Assembly: GCA_002307235.1 (NCBI GenBank)
Contig: DBTV01000029.1
Span: 106,206-136,932 of the forward strand
Length of the DNA: 30,727 bases
Direction of reading: 5' to 3'
Source: Acidobacteriaceae bacterium UBA1307
Lineage (GTDB): Bacteria > Acidobacteriota > Terriglobia > Terriglobales > Acidobacteriaceae
Part shown: piece after piece, positions 24,262 to 30,727 of the stretch
Numbering within the stretch: position 1 is the stretch's first letter
Layout of the letters: every line of letters begins with the position of its first letter
Notes under the pieces: model-generated
Databases searched by the model: none
Told to the model about the DNA's origin: nothing
What the model saw: only the letters and a program-made list of their open reading frames with translations
Program-made: the position numbers and the translations under genes

Positions 24262-25872
24262 ATGGTGAAACGCCTCGGACTTGGGCAGTTACTCGCAGTA
24301 GGCTTTGGACTTGTTCTGTTGATGGCTTTGATCGCGGGAATGGTTTCGGCCATCGGTCAGATCTCTGCGCGGCACAGCAATGATGCTGCCATGGCAGAAA
24401 AGGATCACGCCATTCTGGCGCAGAGGCTGGCCATGTTGCAGCAGAGGGAGCAGGCGACCTCGCGCGCCTTTTTCCTGCAGCCGAAAGATGGTGGCGACAA
24501 GCGTTGTGCCGATGCCGCCCGGGACTTTGCGGCGACCCTGGAACAGTTGAAATCGAGTACGACCGACCCGAAGACGCTGGCCGACTTGGATACGGTGAAG
24601 TCGACCTGGAGCGCCGGTGAGGCGGAGCTGGCGAAGATGTTCGCTCTGGGTCGTGCCGGGCAGAATGATGCCATGCTGGCGGAGTTAGCGACCTCGGTGG
24701 CTTTGAGCAAGAAGATTCAGGCGGCGCTGACGACCTATCTGGGCGATGTCGATGCGATGGCCAAGGCCAAGCAGGCAGAGCAGGTCAAGATTGAAAATCG
24801 CTCGATCGTGGTTTCTGTCCTGATGGGCTGTCTGAGCCTGATCTTTGCGATTGTTTGCTGCACGGCGACGATTCGCAGTGTGAATGAGCGGGTTGGGCTT
24901 GTGCATGAGCAGCTTCAGGCCATCGCCGACCAGGACCTGTCGCGCAAGGATGCCGAGATTCTGGTGGAGGATGTTCTTGGCCGGATGTTGCGGGCGGTGA
25001 ATCAGACGAAGAACCGACTGAGTCAGGTGATCACCGAGATGGGCAGAATCGGCGAGCAGGTTTCGGCCGCCTCCACCGAACTGGCCGCCTCGGCCAGCGA
25101 TACGGCGCAGAGTGCGACGGCACAGAGCGAGCAGACCGACCGTGTGGCCTCGACGCTGGGCCAGATGTCCTCCTCGGTGGCCGAGGTGGCGCAGCATGCG
25201 GCGGTGGCCTCCGAGTCGGCCAGCAAGGCGACCGAGTCGGTGCGGATGGGCGATGAGGCTGTGGTGCAGACGACGGCGAAGATGAACGAGATCTCCAGCC
25301 AGTCGGGCGTGCTGTCGGAAAGCATTGCGGATCTGGTCAAGCAATCGGATGATATTGCCCGTGCGGCAAGCCTGATTCAGGGCATCGCCTCGCAGACCAA
25401 CCTGTTGGCGCTGAATGCGGCCATTGAGGCAGCGCGCGCCGGCGAGCATGGCAAGGGCTTTGCCGTTGTGGCCGGCGAGGTGCGCCGACTGGCCGAGCAG
25501 ACCGGCACGGCGACCGGCGAGATCGAAGGCATCGTCAAGGCGATTCAGGAAAAGGCGCAGATCGTGCTTGAAAAAACGCAGGAGGAACACACGCAGATTG
25601 CCGAGGGCGCGGCGCTGAATGAGAAGATTCGCGAATCCTTCGGAATGATCAGAGAATCGGTATCGACGGTCGATGAGTTGATGGCGCAGATTGCCTCAGC
25701 CACACATCAGCAGTCGGCCAGCGCCGGAGAGCTCACGCACAATGTGCACGCGATTGCCTCGATTGGTGGCAGTGCGGCGGCCAGGGCGCATGAGTCCTCG
25801 GATGCTTGCGTTGAACTCAGCAAGCTCTCCGAGCACATGCATCAGCGCATCGCGCAGTTCAAAATCGCCTGA
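24262..25872 (+). CDS. Methyl-accepting chemotaxis protein
   Basis: The 536-residue chemoreceptor has two membrane helices (about 9-32 and 181-201) around a periplasmic domain of about 150 residues, helical and without obvious ligand motifs. A HAMP-like linker is poorly conserved. The cytoplasmic signalling domain (about 250-536) has the hairpin tip GIASQTNLLALNAAIEAARA followed by GFAVVAGEVRRLAEQT, which contacts CheA and CheW. Ala/Ser/Glu/Gln-rich helices hold likely methylation sites. It has no C-terminal CheR-binding pentapeptide. No che or flagellar gene is nearby, so it is an orphan receptor feeding an array encoded elsewhere. The GGGAGGGG ribosome site is about 9 bases before the ATG. 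Confidence 0.95.
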   Translation: MVKRLGLGQLLAVGFGLVLLMALIAGMVSAIGQISARHSNDAAMAEKDHAILAQRLAMLQQREQATSRAFFLQPKDGGDKRCADAARDFAATLEQLKSSTTDPKTLADLDTVKSTWSAGEAELAKMFALGRAGQNDAMLAELATSVALSKKIQAALTTYLGDVDAMAKAKQAEQVKIENRSIVVSVLMGCLSLIFAIVCCTATIRSVNERVGLVHEQLQAIADQDLSRKDAEILVEDVLGRMLRAVNQTKNRLSQVITEMGRIGEQVSAASTELAASASDTAQSATAQSEQTDRVASTLGQMSSSVAEVAQHAAVASESASKATESVRMGDEAVVQTTAKMNEISSQSGVLSESIADLVKQSDDIARAASLIQGIASQTNLLALNAAIEAARAGEHGKGFAVVAGEVRRLAEQTGTATGEIEGIVKAIQEKAQIVLEKTQEEHTQIAEGAALNEKIRESFGMIRESVSTVDELMAQIASATHQQSASAGELTHNVHAIASIGGSAAARAHESSDACVELSKLSEHMHQRIAQFKIA

Positions 25873-25918
25873 CCGGAGCGTAGCTGAAAGGTGAGCGCGC
25901 GTCGACGGGACGGGCTGT

Positions 25919-27334
25919 TTATGCCGGTTGTTGCTCAAGGCGGGATTGCTTGAAGAACTCAAGCGCCCGTTCCAGATGCACGCCGCGCGAGCCCTTGATG
26001 AGCACGACGTCGCCGGGGCGAAGATGCTCGGCCATCCACTGACCGGCGGCTTCGGCATCCGCTAAAAACTGCGCGGTGACGCCCGCCGCGCACGCAGCCG
26101 AGGCCAGATGCTCGGCATTGCCGCCAACGCCGATCACGCGGTCAAGCCCAGCTTCTGCCGCGGCCTTGCCACAGGCCGCATGGAGTGCCGGGCCCTGCGT
26201 GCCCATCTCGAGCATCTCGCCGGCAATCAGCACCCGGCGTCGCGCAGCAGGCCGGGCCGCCAGCGTGCGGATCATCGACCGCAGCGCCTCGGGATTCGAG
26301 TTATAGCAATCATTCAGAATGGTGACGCTGGCAATCTCAACAATTTCGCCGCGTTTGTCGCCGGCGGTGAGGGTTTCAAGCGCGGCGACGGCGGCCTTCA
26401 ACTCGACGCCAGCCTCAAGCGCGACGGCAAGGCCCGCGATGGTGTTGGTGGCGTTGTGCTCGCCGAGCAGGCGTAGCGTATAGCTGCCCTCTTCGTCCTG
26501 TGCGCGGAATCTGACGTGCAGCCCGGCAGGATCTTCGGTGACGGAGAGAACCTGCGGATCGGCGCAGGGACCGGCGCCGAAGTAGACGGCGCGTCCGCGG
26601 AAGTCGCGTCCAAACTGGGCAACGTAGGGGTCGGAGCAGTTCAGAAAAGCAATGCCGTTCGAAGGCAGAGCGGCGATCAGCTCGAACTTGGCGCGGGCGA
26701 TGCCCGCCTGACCATCCTCGAAGTTCTCAATATGCGCGGTGCCGACGTTGGTGACGACGCCCCAGTCGGGGGTGGCGATGCGCGCCAGAGTGGTGATTTC
26801 TCCCGCGTGATTCATGCCCATTTCAATGACGGCGATCTCGTCGTCGGGGGTCAGCCGCAGCAGTTGCAGCGGCAGTCCGTAGGCGTTGTTCAGATTGCCC
26901 TGCGTCTTGAGCACGCGGAATTTGGCGCCGAGCGCGGCGGCGATGGCCTCTTTGGTGGTCGTCTTGCCGGCCGAGCCGGTAACGGCGACCACGCGCTTGC
27001 CCCATTGCCGACGGACATGCGCGGCCAGCGATTGCAGAGCGACGAGTGGATCTTCGACGACCAGCAAGGGCGCGGCCAGCGCGGCACCAGGGAGCGTGGC
27101 GAGTTTTGCGCGCGCGACGACGGCGGCGGTTGCGCCATTGGCCAGCGCGGTCGCCACAAAGTCATGGCCGTCAAAGCGCTCGCCATGAATGGCGAAAAAC
27201 AGCGCGCCAGCGGCGACGGTGCGTGAGTCGATCGAGTAGCTCGAGACCGAAAGCGAACCAGCGTCGGCCACGGTCGTGGGCGCTTCGACGACGGCTCCGG
27301 CCCCGAGTGCGGCTTCTGCGAGCGATAAGATCAT
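25919..27334 (-). CDS. murF: UDP-N-acetylmuramoyl-tripeptide--D-alanyl-D-alanine ligase
   Basis: The 471-residue cytoplasmic ligase adds D-Ala-D-Ala to UDP-MurNAc-tripeptide with ATP, completing the pentapeptide of peptidoglycan. The N-terminal domain has SIDSRTVAAGALFFAIHG. The central domain has the P-loop VTGSAGKTTTKE (about 117-128) and IEMGMNHAGEI. GEHNATNTIAGLAVA and LNDCYNSNPEALRS follow near the C-terminal domain. The SAGKTTT loop and the NDCYNSNP motif distinguish MurF from MurE. The ATG overlaps the murE stop as ATGA, and a GAGG ribosome site lies in the end of murE. The downstream neighbour is a convergent chemoreceptor gene, so mraY and the rest of the division and cell wall cluster are not here. 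Confidence 0.97.
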   Translation of the reverse strand: MILSLAEAALGAGAVVEAPTTVADAGSLSVSSYSIDSRTVAAGALFFAIHGERFDGHDFVATALANGATAAVVARAKLATLPGAALAAPLLVVEDPLVALQSLAAHVRRQWGKRVVAVTGSAGKTTTKEAIAAALGAKFRVLKTQGNLNNAYGLPLQLLRLTPDDEIAVIEMGMNHAGEITTLARIATPDWGVVTNVGTAHIENFEDGQAGIARAKFELIAALPSNGIAFLNCSDPYVAQFGRDFRGRAVYFGAGPCADPQVLSVTEDPAGLHVRFRAQDEEGSYTLRLLGEHNATNTIAGLAVALEAGVELKAAVAALETLTAGDKRGEIVEIASVTILNDCYNSNPEALRSMIRTLAARPAARRRVLIAGEMLEMGTQGPALHAACGKAAAEAGLDRVIGVGGNAEHLASAACAAGVTAQFLADAEAAGQWMAEHLRPGDVVLIKGSRGVHLERALEFFKQSRLEQQPA

Positions 27335-28842
27335 CGTTCCTCACCATAGCCCAAATCGGCCAATGTGGAAAGTGCCACTTGAGCGTCATCGAAGGGAATG
27401 GTGTGGTCGGCGAGAATCTGCTCCTTCTCGTGTCCCTTTCCGGCAAGCAGCACGACGTCGCCGGGTTGTGCCGCTTCGAGCGCGAGACGAATGCCCGCGG
27501 CACGGTCTGGCTCGACGGTATAGCGGACGCCGCTCTCCTTGAGCCCGGGCTCGATCTCGGTGAGAATCGCACGCGGGTCCTCTGAACGGGGATTGTCGCT
27601 GGTGGCGACGACGAAATCGGAGCCGCGACCGGCGGCCAGACCCATCTTCGGGCGCTTGGTGCGGTCGCGGTTGCCGCCGCAGCCAAAGAGCGTAATCACG
27701 CGCTTGCCGTCTTTTTGGGTCATCTGGCGGGCGAGCGCGGTCAGGTTGATCAGTGCGTCGTCGGTGTGCGCGTAGTCGACGATCACCGAGAAGGGCTGTC
27801 CGGCGTGTACCGTCTGGAAGCGGCCCGGCACGGGCTTGAGCTTTTCGACGGCCTCGACCAAAAGATCAAAAGCAACGCCACGCGCATGGGCCGCCGTGAA
27901 GGCCGCCAGCAGGTTGAGAATGTTGACCTCGCCGGCCAGATGCGAGTGCAGTTCGGCCGAGCCTGCGGGGGTTTCGAGTGCGATGGTGGCCCCGGCCGGG
28001 GTGAGTGTGTAGCTGGTGGCGCGCCAGTCGCCCTGGCCGATGCCGTAGGTGCGAATCTCGGCGCCAGCCTGCAGCGCGGCGCGCGTCAGCCGCTTCGAGG
28101 CTTCGTCGAGCGCGTTGAGCACGGCCACACGTGGAGCCGGATAGCGCGTGCCGTCGAAGAGCAGACGCTTGGCGGCGAAGTATTTTTCCATCGTCTGGTG
28201 GTAGTCGAGGTGGTCGCGCGTCAGGTTGGTGAAGACGGCGACGTCGAACTGGAGCCCGCTGGCACGGCCCTGGTCGAGGGCGTGGCTCGAGACCTCGGTG
28301 ACCAGTTCGCTGGCGCCGCGCTCGGCCGCCGCAGCCATCACCTCATACAGATCGCGCGGCTCGGGCGTGGTGTGCAGCGAGGGGCGAACCTCACCGGCGA
28401 CGTGATACTCGATGGTGCCGATCAGCGCGGTGGCGCGGCCTGCGGCGTTCAACAGCGACTCGGTCAAAAAGGCCGTGGTGGTTTTGCCGTTGGTGCCGGT
28501 GATGCCGGTGGTGGCGAGCTTCTTTTCCGGGTGGCCGAAGAAGGCAGCCGAGGCCTCGGCCAGCGCGCGCCGACCGTGCTCCACGAGCAGCACGCCGCGA
28601 TCCGGGTGGTAGACGACAAGGTGGTCGTAGGCCTCGGGCGAGTCGGTGATGATGCCTGCCGCGCCCGCTCCAATGGCTTTGTTGACGTACTGGTTGCCGT
28701 CGGTGGTGCCGCCCTTCATGGCGACAAAGACCGAGCCGGGGCGCACATGGCGCGAGTCGTATTCAATGCCGGTGATGGCGCCGGTGTTGCTGCCACCCGC
28801 GTCTTCGGCGGCGATCTCCGCGATCAATTCGTTCCAGTTCAT
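27331..28842 (-). CDS. murE: UDP-N-acetylmuramoyl-L-alanyl-D-glutamate--2,6-diaminopimelate ligase
   Basis: The 503-residue cytoplasmic ligase adds the third residue of the peptidoglycan stem peptide. The P-loop GITGTNGKTTT (about 112-122), TEVSSHALDQGR and DYAHTDDAL are family motifs. DNPRSE at 416-421 has the DNPR sequence that selects meso-diaminopimelate; it lies at nearly the same position as in E. coli MurE, so the wall is of the DAP type. The ATG at 28842 was chosen by homology. No ribosome site precedes it, but a TACAAT box (28857-28852) lies 9 bases upstream, so the message could be nearly leaderless. The brnA gene ends 46 bases upstream on the same strand, so read-through is possible. 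Confidence 0.96.
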   Translation of the reverse strand: MNWNELIAEIAAEDAGGSNTGAITGIEYDSRHVRPGSVFVAMKGGTTDGNQYVNKAIGAGAAGIITDSPEAYDHLVVYHPDRGVLLVEHGRRALAEASAAFFGHPEKKLATTGITGTNGKTTTAFLTESLLNAAGRATALIGTIEYHVAGEVRPSLHTTPEPRDLYEVMAAAAERGASELVTEVSSHALDQGRASGLQFDVAVFTNLTRDHLDYHQTMEKYFAAKRLLFDGTRYPAPRVAVLNALDEASKRLTRAALQAGAEIRTYGIGQGDWRATSYTLTPAGATIALETPAGSAELHSHLAGEVNILNLLAAFTAAHARGVAFDLLVEAVEKLKPVPGRFQTVHAGQPFSVIVDYAHTDDALINLTALARQMTQKDGKRVITLFGCGGNRDRTKRPKMGLAAGRGSDFVVATSDNPRSEDPRAILTEIEPGLKESGVRYTVEPDRAAGIRLALEAAQPGDVVLLAGKGHEKEQILADHTIPFDDAQVALSTLADLGYGEER

Positions 28843-28888
28843 GCTGGTTTGATTGTAGTCGCTGTGGGCGTGCGGCGCAGGGATTCGT

Positions 28889-29188
28889 TTATCCGGCCTT
28901 GCGGAGTCCGCGTTCGGCCTCAAGCCGCTCGGCGAGAAAGATCTTGAGCAGAGACTGGTAGGGCACGTCGCGTTGATTGGCCAGAATCTTGAGGCCCTCG
29001 ATCATGGCCACAGGCAGGCGCACGGAGATGGTGCGCAGTGTCGGCTTCAGATTGGGCAAACGCGCGGCCTTGGCCTTTGACCAATCGACGTAGGCGGTCG
29101 AGTCCGAGCCGGGGCCGTTCGCCGACCAGAAGGCGAACTCCTCATCCTCATTTTTGAGCTCAGGAACCGGTTTTTTCTTGGTCGTCAT
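28889..29188 (-). CDS. brnA: BrnA-type (CopG-family) antitoxin
   Basis: The 99-residue protein is the antitoxin and DNA-binding partner of BrnT. The N-terminal half has the acidic EDEEFAFW stretch, STAYVDW and LPNLKPTLRT, which match the CopG antitoxin group paired with BrnT. The C-terminal half, ISVRLPVAMIEGLKILANQ then YQSLLKIFLAERLEAE, is a ribbon-helix-helix fold that would bind the operator upstream of brnT. The start overlaps the brnT end by 29 bases, the usual order (toxin first) for this family. The gene symbol is assigned by family and context; the antitoxin domain is of the CopG group rather than the classic BrnA, so the name is somewhat loose. Confidence 0.88.
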   Translation of the reverse strand: MTTKKKPVPELKNEDEEFAFWSANGPGSDSTAYVDWSKAKAARLPNLKPTLRTISVRLPVAMIEGLKILANQRDVPYQSLLKIFLAERLEAERGLRKAG

Positions 29189-29477
29189 AAACCTCGCTTT
29201 CCCGTCGAGACATATCTCGCACAGAGACGATGCGGATCAAGTTGCGGCGCAGGGTAAAGGCTGCGAAGAGCCTGCGCCCGTGCGCGGTCTTGCCGAGTGC
29301 CCAGTAACGCTTTTCTCGCGCGGAGTGGCCTGGATCGGAGCGGACGATCAGCGGATCGTGAAAGAAGATCTCCTCAGCCTCTTCGGGCGTAACCCGATGG
29401 CGTTCCCAGTTCTTCGTTACATTTCCGTCATCCCAATCGAAGCCGGTACAGGCGGCGAGTGGGTCGCGACACTCCAT
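29160..29477 (-). CDS. brnT: BrnT-family type II toxin (ribonuclease-like)
   Basis: The 105-residue toxin is of the BrnT family (RelE-like fold), which cleaves RNA and stops growth until neutralised by BrnA. FDWDDGNVTKNWERHRVTPEEAEEIF is split here as two motifs: FDWDD-N-KNWERH, and TPEEAEEIFFHDP. REKRYWALGKTAHGRRLFAAF, then RIVSVRDMSRRE, complete the conserved set, including the Arg and Glu residues near the end. It is first in the operon. The ATG has no ribosome site, and a promoter lies so close (29482-29510) that the message is probably leaderless. Such loci are typical mobile or accessory cargo, here between glnS and murE. Confidence 0.92.
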   Translation of the reverse strand: MECRDPLAACTGFDWDDGNVTKNWERHRVTPEEAEEIFFHDPLIVRSDPGHSAREKRYWALGKTAHGRRLFAAFTLRRNLIRIVSVRDMSRRESEVYDDQEKTGS

Positions 29478-29481
29478 GAAA

Positions 29482-29510
29482 TGTATATATCACAGATATA
29501 CGTTTGTGAA
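29482..29510 (-). promoter_or_regulatory. brnTA promoter with internal operator palindrome
   Basis: TTCACA (29510-29505) and TATACA (29487-29482) are 17 bases apart. Between and overlapping them lies the palindrome TATATC-ACA-GATATA (29486-29500), a good site for the ribbon-helix-helix antitoxin. Only 4 bases separate the -10 box from the brnT ATG, so transcription should begin at or next to the start codon. Confidence 0.6.
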
Positions 29511-29518
29511 GGATATTT

Positions 29519-29653
29519 TTTTGCTCTGCCGTCGTTCGCTCGGGACGACAGTGGGGCGAAGGCGTGCGCAAAGCACAAGTGCCAACTCCGGCGAACGGAG
29601 TTGGCACTTGTGTTTGCGAGCGTAGCGAGCGATTGGCCCCACCGCAGGTGGGG
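29519..29653. repeat. REP-like hairpin-rich intergenic element
   Basis: The element lies between glnS and brnTA. Its core is a perfect 16-bp stem CACAAGTGCCAACTCC with a 7-base loop (29574-29612), extended by CGCAAA/TTTGCG past one bulged G (29567-29618). On the right are the palindromic AGCGTAGCGAGCG-type sequence and a perfect CCCCACC/GGTGGGG hairpin (29637-29653) touching the glnS stop, likely its terminator. On the left is GTCGT/ACGAC with a run of T (29514-29520 region). Such elements are usually dispersed copies; that cannot be checked in one window. Confidence 0.75.
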
Positions 29654-30727
29654 TTACGATTTCTTTTCGATCTTGGCCCAAGCGCTCTTGAGCGAGAGCG
29701 TGCGGTTGAAGATCTTTTTCTCGTCGGTCGAGTCGCGGTCGACGCAGAAGTAGCCGACGCGCTCGAACTGGTAGTGGGTGCCGACGGCGGCTGCGGCCAA
29801 GGATGGCTCGAGCTTGGCGTCGGGGATCACTTCGAGTGAGTTTGGGTTCAGGTTTTCAAGCCAGTTGCCGCCCTCGGGATAGTCATAGGGGTTCGGCTTT
29901 GAGAAGAGCTTGTCGTAGACGCGCACCTCGGCCGAGAGCGCGTGGCGCGCCGAGACCCAGTGGATCGTCGACTTCACCTTGCGTCCGTCGGGCGAGTTGC
30001 CGCCACGGCTGGCCGGGTCATAGGTGCAATGCACCTCGATGATGTTGCCCTCGGCGTCCTTCACGACACTTTGCGCGGTGATGAAGTAGGCCGCGCGGAG
30101 GCGAACCTCCTTGCCCGGCGAAAGACGATAATACTTGGGCGGCGGCACCTCGCGGAAGTCGTCCTGCTCGATGTAGATTTCGCGCGAGAAGGGCACCTGA
30201 CGGGTTCCGGCGGTCGGGTCCTCGGGGTTGTTGTTAGCCTCGAGAAACTCCTCCTGACCTTCCGGGTAGTTGTCGATGACCAGCTTGAGCGGGCGCAGCA
30301 CGGCCATGGCGCGCAGGGCGCGGCGATTGAGGTCGTCGCGCTGGAAGTGTTCGAGCACCTCGATGTCGGTGGTGCCGTTGGTGCGCGAGGCGCCAATCGA
30401 TGCGCAGAAGGCGCGCAGGGCCTCGGGCGTGAAGCCGCGACGGCGAATGCCGCTGAGGGTAGGCATGCGCGGATCATCCCAACCGGTGACGTGGTTCTCT
30501 TGCACGAGCTGGAGCAGCTTGCGCTTCGACAGCAGCGTGTAGGTCAGGTTGAGGCGATCAAATTCATACTGGTGCGTGGGGAAGATGCCGAGCTGATCGA
30601 TATACCAGCGATAGATGGGCTGGTGGTCGGCGAACTCCAGCGTACACATCGAGTGGGTGACGTTCTCGATCGAGTCCGACTGGCCGTGCGCGAAGTCATA
30701 CATCGGATAGATGCACCACTTGTCGCC
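29654..30727 (-). CDS. glnS: Glutaminyl-tRNA synthetase, 5' part outside window
   Basis: The C-terminal 357 residues of class I glutaminyl-tRNA synthetase are present; the frame is open to base 30727. The enzyme charges tRNA-Gln in the cytoplasm. The window begins inside the catalytic domain (GDKWCIYPMYDFAHGQSDSI, the usual conserved block), followed by THSMCTLEFADHQPIY. LLSKRKL is the KMSKS-type loop, and DDPRMPTLSGIRRRGFTPEA follows. The anticodon-binding beta-barrels fill the rest, ending in the Lys-rich IEKKS. Presence of GlnS means that glutamine charging need not depend on the GatCAB amidotransferase. A hairpin directly after the stop codon probably ends its transcript. Identification is secure. 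Confidence 0.97.
   Translation of the reverse strand, partial: GDKWCIYPMYDFAHGQSDSIENVTHSMCTLEFADHQPIYRWYIDQLGIFPTHQYEFDRLNLTYTLLSKRKLLQLVQENHVTGWDDPRMPTLSGIRRRGFTPEALRAFCASIGASRTNGTTDIEVLEHFQRDDLNRRALRAMAVLRPLKLVIDNYPEGQEEFLEANNNPEDPTAGTRQVPFSREIYIEQDDFREVPPPKYYRLSPGKEVRLRAAYFITAQSVVKDAEGNIIEVHCTYDPASRGGNSPDGRKVKSTIHWVSARHALSAEVRVYDKLFSKPNPYDYPEGGNWLENLNPNSLEVIPDAKLEPSLAAAAVGTHYQFERVGYFCVDRDSTDEKKIFNRTLSLKSAWAKIEKKS

Noticed and set aside
29154..29753. 199-codon open frame on the + strand
   Set aside because: It runs antisense to brnT, through the inverted-repeat element and into glnS; it has no coding support.

Overview
The window looks like chromosomal DNA of an acidobacterium, most likely class Terriglobia (Acidobacteriaceae-type). 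This is an inference from gene content. There is a roughly 1,030-residue TonB-dependent receptor with an N-terminal carboxypeptidase-regulatory domain, a second exported protein with the same domain, a PagL-like lipid A deacylase and a BON/glycine-zipper lipoprotein. GC content is high, which produces many long antisense open frames. No tRNA, rRNA, CRISPR array, phage or insertion sequence was recognised.

Layout, left to right. (1) The N-terminal two thirds of gltB (glutamate synthase large subunit) runs leftward off the window. It is divergent from yebC, and a pagL-like gene, ftcD and an exported protein of unknown function follow on the + strand. (2) Past a strong bidirectional terminator comes a leftward block: the TonB-dependent receptor, a second carboxypeptidase-regulatory-domain protein with a strongly folded leader, and a two-gene operon of the 2-hydroxyacyl-CoA dehydratase/activase type (a 592-residue D-component-like protein, then a 1,142-residue protein with two activase domains). 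(3) A rightward pair follows, a BON lipoprotein and ilvE, each with a clear terminator. (4) gpsA and plsY form a leftward ATGA-coupled operon; GpsA makes glycerol-3-phosphate and PlsY acylates it. A short G-rich repeat lies just after gpsA. (5) A rightward TPR glycosyltransferase-like protein, a leftward free-standing cyclic-nucleotide-binding domain and a rightward orphan chemoreceptor come next. The last two diverge from a region holding a near-consensus CRP-type site. (6) A long leftward run ends the window: glnS (partial), a hairpin-rich REP-like element, brnT-brnA (type II toxin-antitoxin) and murE-murF (peptidoglycan precursor ligases, ATGA-coupled).

Most of the window is housekeeping. 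The parts most worth a second look are the activase/dehydratase-like pair (substrate unknown, all cluster cysteines present), the hairpin-rich leader at 11333-11498, the G-quadruplex-type repeat at 19592-19662, the CRP-type palindrome at 24031-24052, the brnTA promoter with an operator between its -35 and -10 boxes, and the inverted-repeat element at 29519-29653. No complete new multi-gene system was identified; the activase pair is the nearest to an uncharacterised system.
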